Shown here: positions 24,700 to 33,976 of the stretch, piece after piece | Position numbering within the stretch: position 1 is the stretch's first letter | How the letters are laid out: each line of letters begins with the position of its first letter | Notes under the pieces: model-generated | Seen by the model: the letters and a program-made list of their open reading frames with translations, nothing else | Databases searched by the model: none | Told to the model about the DNA's origin: nothing | Position numbers and translations under genes: made by a program | From: a bacterium | GTDB lineage: Bacteria; UBP6; UBA1177 | Assembly: GCA_017963125.1 (NCBI GenBank) | Contig: JAGCUA010000012.1 | Span: 36,845 to 100,844, forward strand | Length of the DNA stretch: 64,000 nt | Reading direction: 5' to 3'

Positions 24700-26754
24700 A
24701 TGAGACATTCGAAATTTTTTATCCTTTTGACGTTGTTCGTTTTTTCCTTTGTAACACTTTCCGCACAGGAAGCTGCTGAAGAACAGAAACCTGCTGAACA
24801 ACCTGCTCAGGCTGCTGAAGAGCAGAAACCGGCGGAACAGCCCGCTCCTGCTGCTGAAGAGCAGAAACCCGCGGAACAGCCCGCTCCTGCTGCCGAAGAA
24901 CAGAAACCCGCGGAACAGCCCGCTCCTGCTGCTGAAGAGCAGAAACCGGCGGAACAGCCTGCTCCTGCTGCTGAAGAACAGAAACCTGCTGAACAGCCTG
25001 CTCCTGCTGCCGAAGAACAGAAACCGGCTGCACAACCTGTTGCACAGCCTGCTCCGACAAAAGCCGAAGAACCCAAACCGGCTGAAAAACCTGCTGCACA
25101 GCCTGCTCCTGCAAAAGCTGAAGAGCAGAAACCGGCTGAAGAACAACCTGCTGAAGATGCAGCTGCAAAGAAAGACGACAGCAATGAAAAAATGATAAGG
25201 GATATCGAAAAACGATTCTGGAAAGGCGAAGTCGCGAACATCGGCGCGAACGAGATCATCTCTCCCTACAACAGCGCAGGTCTCGCAGCCGGTGTCAAAT
25301 TGATGGATGACGCCCTTTACCTCGTTATCACTCCGAAATTTTCGATGCACTTCGACAAACTTATAAAAGAGCCGGTCAGCGAGAAAGAACTTGACCTCAT
25401 TTTCGGATTTCACGTTCCGCTCAATGTCAGACTTGTCAACACAGACATCAACAACAATGACCACAGCATCCGCTTCAGAAGTGAAGACTGGGATGAGTGG
25501 CAGGATTACCTCAAGATCCTCAGATACTTCCAGATAGGAACTTCCGAAGACAACCTTTACCTGTCGATCGGCAGCAACTTCGCTCAGACGATCGGTCACG
25601 GAACGATCCTCAAACGCTACATCCCGAACCACGACTCGACGTTTTCGACCATGTCGGCGAAACTCAACTGGTATTTCGACTACGGCGGTTTCGAGGCACT
25701 TCTCGGCGACGTAGCGAGAGGAAACATCTTCGGCGGCATCGTATTCCTGAAACCTTTCTCCGCAATCGGGAACTACCATGCAAGAAGCGCTTCGTTCGGA
25801 TACTCTTTCGTAGGCGACAGAAGCGCTCCGACAAAGCTGAAATATGAAAAATACTACGATTACGATCCCGATGACTATCTCAACGGAAAAGACAACAGAC
25901 TTCCGAGGATCGCAGTCGACTCCAAAGGCCGTCCTATAATCGAAGACGACGAGTTCCTCTACATGCAGGGTATCGACTTCGAGATCAAACTTTTCAAGAA
26001 CGAAAAAGTCGACATCAAGACTTTCGCCGACTATTCATGGTTCAAGACTGACTTCGTGAAAGGCGGTTTCACCTTCGGTCTTCTGGGAAGATTCAACCTC
26101 GACGACAAGAACCAGCATGCGATCAGAATCCAGCTTGAAGGAAGAGCTCACCATGACTCTTATATGCCATCTTTCTTCGATACTTTCTACGATATCGAAC
26201 GTATAGAGATGATGACCAACATCTTCGGAGCAAAGAACTTCCAGCCCGACGGACGCTCGAAATACTGGCACCTCATGAACGATTCGGACGACAAGTTCGT
26301 AGGATCATTTTACGGAGAGTTCAGCTACAGCTTCAGGACTTGGATATCCCTTTCGCTCGGATACGAAAAACTTCCCGACTCCTCATCGCTTTTCGCACAC
26401 CTCGAGCTTCCTGACCTCTGGATCGTAAAGATGATGGTCACCTACTACAAACGCGGCTTCGGCAGCGCAAAGGAACTCTTCTCCGACAGCCACGTAAGCT
26501 CTCTTTTCAGAGGCGTCATCAGATTCCAGATCCTTCCGTTCCTCTACATCAACGGTTACGCCGGCAAACACTGGAGTTTCTGGAATGCAAAGAACCCGCG
26601 TCCGCATGACAACCTCGAAGGCCACTACGTTTCATCCTGGGATCTCGGTGCCGATGTAGAATTCGGCTGGGAATGGGGCAGATCCGGAAAAGAAGACAAG
26701 AAAGCCGACAAGAAAGCAGATAAAAAAGCTGACAAGAAAGAAGAAAAGAAATAA
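24700..26754 (+). CDS. Repeat-rich outer-membrane-type protein
   Basis: 684 residues; signal peptide ending near TLSAQ. Residues 25-115 are tandem AAEEQKPAEQPAP repeats, followed by more Pro/Ala/Glu/Lys sequence to about 160, which would make an extended periplasm-spanning or wall-spanning arm. Residues ~165-660 alternate aromatic and polar residues (LYLVITPKFSMHF, NLYLSIGSNFAQ, AKLNWYFDYGGFEALLG, FGWEWGR) like a large beta-barrel. The tail is KADKKADKKADKK. No named family recognised. GAGAAAAGC is the ribosome site. Codons are strongly biased (CTC, ATC, AAC), which suggests high expression. Confidence 0.7.
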   Translation: MRHSKFFILLTLFVFSFVTLSAQEAAEEQKPAEQPAQAAEEQKPAEQPAPAAEEQKPAEQPAPAAEEQKPAEQPAPAAEEQKPAEQPAPAAEEQKPAEQPAPAAEEQKPAAQPVAQPAPTKAEEPKPAEKPAAQPAPAKAEEQKPAEEQPAEDAAAKKDDSNEKMIRDIEKRFWKGEVANIGANEIISPYNSAGLAAGVKLMDDALYLVITPKFSMHFDKLIKEPVSEKELDLIFGFHVPLNVRLVNTDINNNDHSIRFRSEDWDEWQDYLKILRYFQIGTSEDNLYLSIGSNFAQTIGHGTILKRYIPNHDSTFSTMSAKLNWYFDYGGFEALLGDVARGNIFGGIVFLKPFSAIGNYHARSASFGYSFVGDRSAPTKLKYEKYYDYDPDDYLNGKDNRLPRIAVDSKGRPIIEDDEFLYMQGIDFEIKLFKNEKVDIKTFADYSWFKTDFVKGGFTFGLLGRFNLDDKNQHAIRIQLEGRAHHDSYMPSFFDTFYDIERIEMMTNIFGAKNFQPDGRSKYWHLMNDSDDKFVGSFYGEFSYSFRTWISLSLGYEKLPDSSSLFAHLELPDLWIVKMMVTYYKRGFGSAKELFSDSHVSSLFRGVIRFQILPFLYINGYAGKHWSFWNAKNPRPHDNLEGHYVSSWDLGADVEFGWEWGRSGKEDKKADKKADKKADKKEEKK
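24772..25044 (+). repeat. 39-bp in-frame tandem repeat
   Basis: Six complete 39-base units encoding AAEEQKPAEQPA(Q/P) and a seventh that degenerates at its end. Units differ mainly at third positions, so the array is old enough to have drifted but could still change copy number in frame. Confidence 0.85.
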
Positions 26755-26774
26755 CTCCTTACGAAGAGGAAAAC

Positions 26775-27614
26775 TTGAATAAAATCAAAATATTATCGTT
26801 AATTTTCATTCTGTTTCAGTTATTTGCCGCATGTTCTTCGGCAGACAACAAGACAATAAGCGATGAAAGAAAAAGCGACGGTCACTACCAGCTCGGTCTT
26901 GCAGCACTGAATCAGGGCGACTACATCAAGGCAAAGCGCGAAATCATGCTTGCGATCGAAGCTGCGCCGAATCTTCCGCAGTATTACAACACGCTCGGTC
27001 TCGTTTTCATGATCGAACATGACGACAAAAAGGCTGAGGAAAACTTCAGGCAGGCACTGAAAATCGATAAAAAGTTCACCGACGCGCGCAACAATTTGGG
27101 AGCGCTCTACCTCGAGCAAAAGCAGTTTGACAAGGCTCTGGAGGAGTTTCAGGCGGTTCTTTCAGACACGATGTATCCGCGTCCTCACTACGCCGAAACC
27201 AATATCGGTATCGTTTACAGAATGCAGAAAAAATACGATCTGGCGAAACAGCACTTCGAAGCAGCTCTTAAAATGCGCGGAACATACTTCGAGCCTTACA
27301 AACAGATGGGACTCATGTATGACGAGCAGGATATGCACGAGCTTGCCGCAGAAAACTACAAAAAGGCGATCGAATACTTCCCGTTCTGCGTCGAAGCTTT
27401 ATATCGCGGCGCTCTTAAAATGTATATGCTGAAAAACGAAGAACTCGGGGAAAAATATCTCCGCAGCTGTCTCGAAGTTCAGGCGATCAACACGAAGGAA
27501 GTTTCTATCCCATTCCTGAACGAATGCGTCGACCTTGCGAAAAAATTAGGGGTAACAGCCGAAATAGAACGCAAAAAACCTGAAAAGAAGCAGCAGATAG
27601 AATCGGTAAACTGA
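26775..27614 (+). CDS. TPR-repeat lipoprotein (PilF/PilW-like)
   Basis: 279 residues starting at TTG 26775, with GAGGAAAA directly upstream and no ATG that fits. Signal and lipobox LFAAC. Five to six tetratricopeptide repeats follow (GHYQLGLAALNQGDYIKAKR, YYNTLGLVFMIEHDDKKAEE, ARNNLGALYLEQKQFDKALE, TNIGIVYRMQKKYDLAKQHF). The layout resembles PilF/PilW lipoproteins that help assemble type IV pilus secretins, but no pilus gene is next to it except a MshEN-like protein three genes on. Its TGA overlaps the next ATG. Confidence 0.75.
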   Translation: MNKIKILSLIFILFQLFAACSSADNKTISDERKSDGHYQLGLAALNQGDYIKAKREIMLAIEAAPNLPQYYNTLGLVFMIEHDDKKAEENFRQALKIDKKFTDARNNLGALYLEQKQFDKALEEFQAVLSDTMYPRPHYAETNIGIVYRMQKKYDLAKQHFEAALKMRGTYFEPYKQMGLMYDEQDMHELAAENYKKAIEYFPFCVEALYRGALKMYMLKNEELGEKYLRSCLEVQAINTKEVSIPFLNECVDLAKKLGVTAEIERKKPEKKQQIESVN

Positions 27615-28105
27615 TGTATATTGTCCAAGGAACGATAACCTATAAAAAATCTCACGGAAACGGATTTTTCCATACCATTTCCAAAGAAGGCGAAACGTTC
27701 CGCTTTTTCTCGAAGAAGGACAATTTCTCACTTTTCGAGAACTGCGAAGTGGTCCTCAGCAGAAAGAACAACACATACTTTCTCGACGATTTCGTTTCTC
27801 TTGAAGATGTTGCTCCACTGCGCAGGAATCCCGGGAATTTCATCGCCGCTTCATGGCTTGCCGAACTCGCCCACTCTTTCACGATGCCGGACGAACCGGA
27901 ACTCGAATTTATTCAGAAGTGCCGCTCAGCACTCATGACTGATTTCGATTCAAAAGCACTCGATTCGATAGAGAACGACTACTGCGCGGTTTCTGGTCTT
28001 CCAAGCAGCGAAAAAAAGGAGAATCTTCTTTCCGACTATTTTTCGAATTCGCTCAACATACGTAAATCATTATTAAATCAACTTAAAATGAGAGGAAACG
28101 CATGA
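27614..28105 (+). CDS. RecO-like protein, short
   Basis: 163 residues. The first ~75 look like an OB-fold (VQGTITYKKSHGNGFFHTISKEGETFRFFSKK) and the following FIAASWLAELAHSFTMPDEPELEFIQKCRSAL resembles the helical segment after the OB-fold in RecO. RecO proteins are usually about 240 residues and many have a C-terminal zinc site; this one stops early. If correct it would serve RecFOR single-strand gap repair. The start overlaps the previous stop by 1 base and the end overlaps nadE by 4. Assignment is by pattern only. Confidence 0.45.
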   Translation: MYIVQGTITYKKSHGNGFFHTISKEGETFRFFSKKDNFSLFENCEVVLSRKNNTYFLDDFVSLEDVAPLRRNPGNFIAASWLAELAHSFTMPDEPELEFIQKCRSALMTDFDSKALDSIENDYCAVSGLPSSEKKENLLSDYFSNSLNIRKSLLNQLKMRGNA

Positions 28106-28887
28106 TAACTCTTCCAAAACTCGATTTTGCAGAACTCGAGAAAAAACTCACCTCTTTTTTAGTTTCCGAAATCGGAAAAACAGGGCTTAAAAAGGCGGTT
28201 CTCGGGCTCTCCGGCGGACTTGACAGCGCACTTGTAGCAGCCCTTGCGGCGAGAGCTTTAGGCAAAGAAAACGTCACAGGAATCCTCATGCCCTACAAAA
28301 CTTCAAGCGTAAAAAGCATTGAAGACGCCATCAAAGTTGTTGAAAATACCGGAATAAACAGCCTTAAAATCGAAATTTCGGCCGTTGTTGACACTTTTGC
28401 AGCAAACAACATGACGAACCCCGATTTTTCGAGAAAAGGAAGACTCGGCAACATCATGGCGAGAACGAGAATGATGACCCTTTTCGACTTTTCTGCTGCA
28501 AACAGCGCGATCGTCCTCGGCACCGGTAACAAAAGCGAGATCGAACTCGGCTACTTTACGATGTTCGGAGACGGTGCTTCGGCGATAAATCCGATCGGAA
28601 GCCTCTACAAAACCGATATTTTCGAATTTGCACGCTATCTCGGACTTCCGGCGAGCGTAATTGAAAAAGCTCCGAGCGCAGATCTTTTCGAAGGTCAGAC
28701 AGACGAAGGCGAGATCGGATACTCCTATATCCAGATGGATCCGGTTATTCACGCTGTTTCAGATCTTGGAATGAGCGAAGACGAAATAATCCGCGAAGGA
28801 TTCGACGAAAAACTCGTCAGATTCGTAAACAAGCGGATAAATTCAATGAAATACAAAAGAAAAGTTCCCATAATCGCTATTATTTGA
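28102..28887 (+). CDS. nadE: NH3-dependent NAD(+) synthetase
   Basis: 261 residues, the size of the ammonia-dependent form without a glutaminase domain. The PP-loop is SGGLDS (37-42). ARTRMMTLFDFSAANSAIVLGTGNKSEIELGYFTMFGDGA and KAPSADLFEGQTDEGEIGYSY, given here as landmarks, are the NaAD and ATP-binding stretches. It amidates deamido-NAD, the last step of NAD synthesis. Translationally coupled to the RecO-like gene. Confidence 0.95.
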   Translation: MITLPKLDFAELEKKLTSFLVSEIGKTGLKKAVLGLSGGLDSALVAALAARALGKENVTGILMPYKTSSVKSIEDAIKVVENTGINSLKIEISAVVDTFAANNMTNPDFSRKGRLGNIMARTRMMTLFDFSAANSAIVLGTGNKSEIELGYFTMFGDGASAINPIGSLYKTDIFEFARYLGLPASVIEKAPSADLFEGQTDEGEIGYSYIQMDPVIHAVSDLGMSEDEIIREGFDEKLVRFVNKRINSMKYKRKVPIIAII

Positions 28888-28900
28888 CGGAGATTTCAAT

Positions 28901-29752
28901 ATGAGAAATCTGATGCTGAAAATGGTTCAGGAAAATGTTATTTCTTCGGAGAATGCAAATAAGATCCTGAAAATGAAAAAAAATGTCGATCCTATCTGGT
29001 TTGCCCTTTCCAAAGGGATGATCGACGAAAGGAAACTTGCTAAATTTTATGAAAAAGATGGCTATCCCGTAATGCTCGACGAGAAAAAAGGGTTCATGTC
29101 CGATGACTTTTTCGCAAGATTTTTCACTCCCGACGTGATAACGAAGCTCCTCGCCCTTCCCGTTTCATTCAGAAAAGAAACGAAAGAAATCCTTATCGGC
29201 TTCATAAATTCGGCGCTGATAAACCAGACGAGAGAAACTATTCTTAAAATTTTCCCCGGCTTCAACATCAATTTCATCCATATTCCCGCCTCTACTTTCA
29301 AAAGGATCGCGGCAAAACATTTCCTTTTCGACATCGACCGTTTCACCTCAGTTCTGCTGCAGCTTGAGCCGAACAACGAACTCTTTTCCGACAAAGCCGT
29401 CAAGATAATGACGACCAAAAAGAAACTGAAAGAGATTTCCGAACAGATTTTCACTCTCGAACTCGAAAACGGCGAATCGGTAATTTTCAAGGAAGAATCA
29501 ATGACTAGCCGCTTCCCGCTGAAATCGCTTTCCACTTTCAAGGAACTTTTCACGAGGAATTACACCGAATTCGTTCCGGAAACACTGATGAACTCGCTAA
29601 GCCACACCGAAAAGATCCTTCTTTTCACGAATATCGGCATCAAAAAAAGTGACAAAGTCGTTCTTGTCGCATCCGACGACACAAAACGACTCTTCTTTAT
29701 GATGATAAATCCGAAGACAGACAGAGATCAGATCGAATTTATGGCGAAATAA
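28901..29752 (+). CDS. MshEN/GspE N-terminal-domain-like protein
   Basis: 283 residues, cytoplasmic. The first ~130 residues follow the pattern of the N-terminal domain of type II secretion/type IV pilus ATPases (WFALSKGMIDERKLAKFYEKDGYPVM, then a second block with LPVSFRKETKEILIGF). The ATPase domain itself is absent. The rest is not recognised. MshEN domains bind c-di-GMP in some proteins, so a signalling role is conceivable. 13 bases after nadE, with GGAG upstream. It ends one base before the convergent priA stop. Confidence 0.5.
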   Translation: MRNLMLKMVQENVISSENANKILKMKKNVDPIWFALSKGMIDERKLAKFYEKDGYPVMLDEKKGFMSDDFFARFFTPDVITKLLALPVSFRKETKEILIGFINSALINQTRETILKIFPGFNINFIHIPASTFKRIAAKHFLFDIDRFTSVLLQLEPNNELFSDKAVKIMTTKKKLKEISEQIFTLELENGESVIFKEESMTSRFPLKSLSTFKELFTRNYTEFVPETLMNSLSHTEKILLFTNIGIKKSDKVVLVASDDTKRLFFMMINPKTDRDQIEFMAK

Positions 29753-31768
29753 TCAGTTTTCGCTTATAGGATCCACATCATAAGTTACCGTTATTCCGGA
29801 TTTTTTTTCTATTTTCCACAGACATTTTCTGATTGCGGCGGCAACTTTTGCGTTCTTAGGGAAAGAAATCGAAATATTTTTTCTGAAACGGTTCTGGATT
29901 TTTGAAAGCATCGGTTCAGAAGGAGGATAGACCATGACATCTTCAAGCGAAGCGTTTTCAACAAAATCGTTAATCATTTCATAGCATTTATCTGCGAATT
30001 CATCGGTTTTTTCTTCGTCATTACCTGAAATCCTTACGGTTATCATCCTTGTAAACGGCGGGAATCCGAGCTGTTCGCGCCACGAAAGCTCTTCGTTTAT
30101 GAAACCTTCGTAGTCATTGTGCTCTATGTAGTCCCAGATGTAGTGGTCAGGATATATCGTCTCGGCGAACACGCGCCCTTCGACTCCGAATCTTCCGGCG
30201 CGGCCTGCAACCTGGGTTATCTGCTGAAAACACTTTTCGGAAGCTCTCGGATCGCGGAACCCGAGAAGATAATCAGCGAATTTTATTACTACATTTCTTA
30301 ATTTTGGAAAGTTGTGCCCCTTCGAGATCATAACGGTCCCGACAATAATCTGATACTTGTTTTCTGAAATATCCTTCACGGCTTTGTCAAAAGAAGCCGC
30401 GCTACCGAGAGAGTCTCTGTCGAACGAAAGCGCATTTGCTCCCGGGAAATAACCTTCGACCGCTTCAAACAGTTTTTCGATGCCTGTCCCCTCAAACACG
30501 AGCTTTCCGCCGCACGTTCCGCACTGTTTCGGACTTACGCCGAACCCGCAGTGGTGACAGACCAGCTTATCCTTTTTTTTGTGGTAGATGAGAGCGGTCT
30601 TGCAGTTCGGACACTTCACTATAGCGTTACATTCAGCACACCGTGCGATCGTCGCAAAGCCGCGCCTGTTCAGGAAAAAGAGACTCTGATCGCCGTTCTT
30701 CAGCGAATCGGAGACGATGTCTACCAGATCGGACGGAATATACAAATCGCCGCGATAGGCAAAAGTTTTTATTTCGGGAAGCGGTTTATTGTTAGCCCTT
30801 TCTCTAATGATTTCAAGATGATACTTACCGTTCAAGGCATTGAGCCACGAATCTCCGGAAGGTGTTGCACTTCCCGCAACGACCGGAATTTTCATGGCAG
30901 CGGCCTTCATCACTGCGACATCCCGGGCGTGATAGTAAGGCGGCTCGAAATTTTTGAAACTGCCGTCGTGCTCCTCGTCAATAACGATGAGACCTATGTC
31001 GAAAAACGGATAAAGAACGGCTGAACGCGTCCCGACGATGATAGAAGCGTGTCTGTTGATCGCGCAGTAAAGAGCTGAAAACCTCTTTTTTTTGGTTACG
31101 GAACTGTGAAGAATCACCCCCGGCGACCCTATTCTTCCGACAAGATGCTGCAGCGTTCTGGTCGTAAGCCCTATTTCGGGAACAAGATAAAGGATCTGTT
31201 TTCCCTTCTTTATCACATCGCGGCAGAGTTCGGCAAAGACCTCGCTTTTTCCGCTTCCGGTAACTCCGTAAAGCAGAACAGGCCTATAATCTTTCTTTTC
31301 CCAGCGGGCAAGAACGGAATCCACTACGCGCTTCTGCGATGGATTGAGCTCAGTTTCCGGCAGTTTCCCGGCTTTGCAGAGGACGTTCAGATGCTTTTCC
31401 GGAGAAGTTTCTCCTATCAGCGCATTGTCGGAACCTATAAGCGGCAGAAAAATCTGCTTTAGAAGTTTGTGGAACGGAAACATGTAGTAATCGGCGACCC
31501 ATTTAAGAAAATCGGTCTCCCGCCTGTCTGCAAAAACAGGACTCGAACAGATCCTGCCGAGGATCGGCTTGACCTTCCTTTCATCAAGGTCATCGGGAAG
31601 CTCATCGTAAAAATCTTCAATGATTCCCCATATTTTCATATTTTTCAGTTCAATTTCGACACAATCGCCTTTTACACAATTAAGAAAAGGAGGGTTTTTA
31701 TAGAAAAGCATTGAAATTCCCGGACGCGGGACTGCCACAAGGGCGAATTTTCGAGGATCGGCGCTCAC
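29753..31768 (-). CDS. priA: Primosomal protein N' (replication restart helicase)
   Basis: 671 residues, a little shorter than the ~730 of enterobacterial PriA, mainly in the N-terminal DNA-binding region. Walker A is GVTGSGKSE and Walker B DEEH. Eight cysteines in CAECNAIVKCPNCKTAL and CHHCGFGVSPKQCGTCGG bind two zinc ions. RGYFPG-like AN and GTVMISKGHNFPKL are helicase motifs V/VI. PriA reloads replisomes at stalled forks. Its ATG overlaps the stop of the upstream gene by 4 bases. Confidence 0.95.
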   Translation of the reverse strand: MSADPRKFALVAVPRPGISMLFYKNPPFLNCVKGDCVEIELKNMKIWGIIEDFYDELPDDLDERKVKPILGRICSSPVFADRRETDFLKWVADYYMFPFHKLLKQIFLPLIGSDNALIGETSPEKHLNVLCKAGKLPETELNPSQKRVVDSVLARWEKKDYRPVLLYGVTGSGKSEVFAELCRDVIKKGKQILYLVPEIGLTTRTLQHLVGRIGSPGVILHSSVTKKKRFSALYCAINRHASIIVGTRSAVLYPFFDIGLIVIDEEHDGSFKNFEPPYYHARDVAVMKAAAMKIPVVAGSATPSGDSWLNALNGKYHLEIIRERANNKPLPEIKTFAYRGDLYIPSDLVDIVSDSLKNGDQSLFFLNRRGFATIARCAECNAIVKCPNCKTALIYHKKKDKLVCHHCGFGVSPKQCGTCGGKLVFEGTGIEKLFEAVEGYFPGANALSFDRDSLGSAASFDKAVKDISENKYQIIVGTVMISKGHNFPKLRNVVIKFADYLLGFRDPRASEKCFQQITQVAGRAGRFGVEGRVFAETIYPDHYIWDYIEHNDYEGFINEELSWREQLGFPPFTRMITVRISGNDEEKTDEFADKCYEMINDFVENASLEDVMVYPPSEPMLSKIQNRFRKNISISFPKNAKVAAAIRKCLWKIEKKSGITVTYDVDPISEN

Positions 31769-32361
31769 TTCTGCTTATATTCGTCTCTTAAAAAAATCCA
31801 TTCGCCCTGCAAAGCGCCGTTTTTGAAAAATTTTATATTTCCAGGAAACGCAAGAGGCAGCCTGCTTCTGTGATAATCTGAAAAAATATAGGTTTCATCC
31901 CCGATCCTGAGTACAGCCGGACGCATGGACTCTTTCGAAAGTTCGAGGACGTTAGCCTCCGTAAAACGTTTGTCTTTTCCTATCGCAAAAACCGCACTGC
32001 CGTCGGCCTCGGATGCACTTATAGTCGATACTTCGGTGTTGATTCCCGCTGCATGAAGGGCTCCTGAAACCGATTTTGCCGAAACTGCAAGCGATTCCGG
32101 GGCACTTTTGTCGGCAGAAAAGAAGAAAAGTTTGAGAAAAAGCGGCATTTCAGCCATTTTGATTTCCGTTTTTTCCCCTTTTTCCGTTTTAGTCAGGATC
32201 TTTTTCGCCTTATCGAATTCAAGTGAAACCGGATTATTTTCAGCATCCACACCGTGAATCGCTATATTATGATCAGGAATATAGAGAGAATCCGTCATTT
32301 TCGTTATCATCTCGGAAGGAGAAACCATTGACAGGATCAAAAATGCAAAAATAAATTTCAA
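31765..32361 (-). CDS. Secreted protein of unknown function
   Basis: 198 residues with a short signal peptide (MKFIFAFLILSMVSPS). The mature part is Ala/Ser/Lys-rich with YIFSDYHRSRLPLAFPGNIKFFKNG near the end; no family recognised. It lies between a DksA-type gene and priA on the same strand and overlaps priA by 4 bases. Confidence 0.6.
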   Translation of the reverse strand: MKFIFAFLILSMVSPSEMITKMTDSLYIPDHNIAIHGVDAENNPVSLEFDKAKKILTKTEKGEKTEIKMAEMPLFLKLFFFSADKSAPESLAVSAKSVSGALHAAGINTEVSTISASEADGSAVFAIGKDKRFTEANVLELSKESMRPAVLRIGDETYIFSDYHRSRLPLAFPGNIKFFKNGALQGEWIFLRDEYKQK

Positions 32362-32379
32362 AACTCTACCTCGCAGGAA

Positions 32380-32763
32380 CTATCTTGAAAAACGTTCACG
32401 CTCTTCGCGTTCTTCGGCCTCTTTCTTGCACTCAATGCAAAGCGATGCGACAGGACGCAGTTTGAGACGCTCGAAACTGATATCGCAGCCGCATGATTCA
32501 CAGATACCGTATTCGCCGATATCCATTTTATGCAGCGTTTCGCGTATTTTGTTGATGAGTTTTCTGTCTCTGTCCCTCATGCGGAGCTGTCTGTTGCGCT
32601 CCTCCATGAAATTGGCCTGATCCGCCTCGTCGCCGTGGAATGTTTCGGAATCGTTGCGCATGGACTCCATTTCGCCCATTTTTTCGCGGTTCCGTTCTTC
32701 GATCTCTGCAAGTTCTTTGTTGAGCAGATCTCTGATGTAGCTCAACTGTTCGGCCGTCAGCAT
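32380..32763 (-). CDS. DksA/TraR family zinc-finger protein
   Basis: 127 residues. A coiled-coil N-terminal part (IRDLLNKELAEIEERNREKM) contains the acidic tip region, followed by the C4 zinc finger CESCGC ... CIECKK with the family's ISFERLKLRPVASL between. These proteins enter the RNA polymerase secondary channel and change promoter response, often with ppGpp. GGAGGAAACC precedes the ATG. Confidence 0.9.
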   Translation of the reverse strand: MLTAEQLSYIRDLLNKELAEIEERNREKMGEMESMRNDSETFHGDEADQANFMEERNRQLRMRDRDRKLINKIRETLHKMDIGEYGICESCGCDISFERLKLRPVASLCIECKKEAEEREERERFSR

Positions 32764-32772
32764 GGTTTCCTC

Positions 32773-33765
32773 CTACTTTTCTTTGAGAAAAATCTTGTTT
32801 TCAAGGATGTTCTTCCCGACAGAACCCGGCTCGATCTCGCCTACTTCGAGCGAAGATTCGAACAGAGTCTCATCTTTGTCGGTGATGCCGTAAACATACA
32901 GCGTGTAGCTGTGATGCGTTATCTCGTAAAGGTAAAAATCTGAAAATTTGTTGTCGCAGTCATGCTCGTCGGATACGGTGTAGCCTTCATCCGAAACAAG
33001 TTCTGCTTTGACTCTGGTTATTCCGGCAGTCTCGCAGGAATCGATGCTTTTGCTGTCAAACTCCCATGAAACCTTCATATCGGAAACGAGAACGACTCTG
33101 TAATCGTTGATGTTGACCTTTTTGTTCTGACCGTGACCGGACACGAATTCGGGAATTTCGTAAATGACACGGCTTTCGTTCTTGACCGATTTTCTGTAAC
33201 CGCGGAAAGTAGCCGTGTAGGTCGGGTCCGGCGAAATATTTATCACTTCAAGCTGACCTGCGCTGCACGGGATCTGAAAATTCTCCATTTTCACATCTTC
33301 GCCCCAGATGACCGCCGAAACGGGTTCACCTTCAGAAAGCATGTCGAGGGCCATAAGTGAAAGGTTGTATTTACCGCAGTCAGAAGGTTCCCACTTGAAA
33401 ATCATTCCGCCCTGATAAGCCGCCATTCCGACATTTATTTCTGTGTCTCCGCTAACTTCAGTCTTCGCCGCACCGTAGCTCTGCCACATATTGTCCTTGC
33501 TGAGAAGAACGACCGAAACATAGTAGGAATCCTTGTCGATGATAAGGCTCATTCCCTGTTCCTGAGCATCGCACATAATCTTCTTCTCTCTGATTTTGCG
33601 CTGTTCGGAATCGTAAATAGTAACTAAAAAATGATCCGCAAGATAAGTCTGGCAGGTTCTGCCCTCTTCGAGCGTGTAGGAAATTTTCAGTTCCGCGGTT
33701 TCGTGTTTGGAATCGGAACAGCCGAGAACAAGCGCCGCAAGCAGCATGAAAAAGAATATCTTCAT
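32773..33765 (-). CDS. Lipoprotein of unknown function
   Basis: 330 residues; lipobox LVLGC at residue 16. The mature part is beta-rich with several Cys (CQTYLADHFLVTIYD, CDAQEQGM, CGKYNLSLMAL). Not recognised, but the alternation suggests one or more Ig-like or beta-sandwich domains. GGAGGTCACT lies upstream of the ATG. The gene ends 9 bases before the DksA-type gene and shares its transcript. Confidence 0.65.
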   Translation of the reverse strand: MKIFFFMLLAALVLGCSDSKHETAELKISYTLEEGRTCQTYLADHFLVTIYDSEQRKIREKKIMCDAQEQGMSLIIDKDSYYVSVVLLSKDNMWQSYGAAKTEVSGDTEINVGMAAYQGGMIFKWEPSDCGKYNLSLMALDMLSEGEPVSAVIWGEDVKMENFQIPCSAGQLEVINISPDPTYTATFRGYRKSVKNESRVIYEIPEFVSGHGQNKKVNINDYRVVLVSDMKVSWEFDSKSIDSCETAGITRVKAELVSDEGYTVSDEHDCDNKFSDFYLYEITHHSYTLYVYGITDKDETLFESSLEVGEIEPGSVGKNILENKIFLKEK

Positions 33766-33790
33766 AGTGACCTCCTAAAAAAACTGCGAT

Positions 33791-33818
33791 ATTATACGGA
33801 AAGAGCAGCTTATTTCAA
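33791..33818 (-). promoter_or_regulatory. Promoter of the minus-strand lipoprotein/dksA-type/priA run
   Basis: On the minus strand, TTGAAA (33818-33813), 16-base spacer and TATAAT (33796-33791), 26 bases before the ATG at 33765. Confidence 0.55.
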
Positions 33819-33976
33819 TAAAAACATCATATTATATATCAACATAAATAAAATATCCTGCCGGCTCCGGAGAAATCGGAAAAACGTTCCTCTTCACCAT
33901 GTTTTTTTTGACTTCAAAAAACTATTTTGGTAACTTCCCGCGGTTTTTAGTTTATCAATTTTCTCAGGAGGAAACA

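Noticed and set aside
24772..25044. Regular repeats considered as a CRISPR array
   Set aside because: Units are contiguous with no unique spacers and are in frame with a coding sequence.
24658..25779. 373-residue antisense frame with Arg/Ser/Phe repeats over the 39-bp repeat
   Set aside because: The repeat pattern is simply the complement of the EEQKPAEQPAP coding repeat.
33841..33976. Riboswitch or PyrR attenuator before the pyr operon
   Set aside because: A few CCGG-containing bases were suggestive, but no paired terminator and antiterminator could be drawn.
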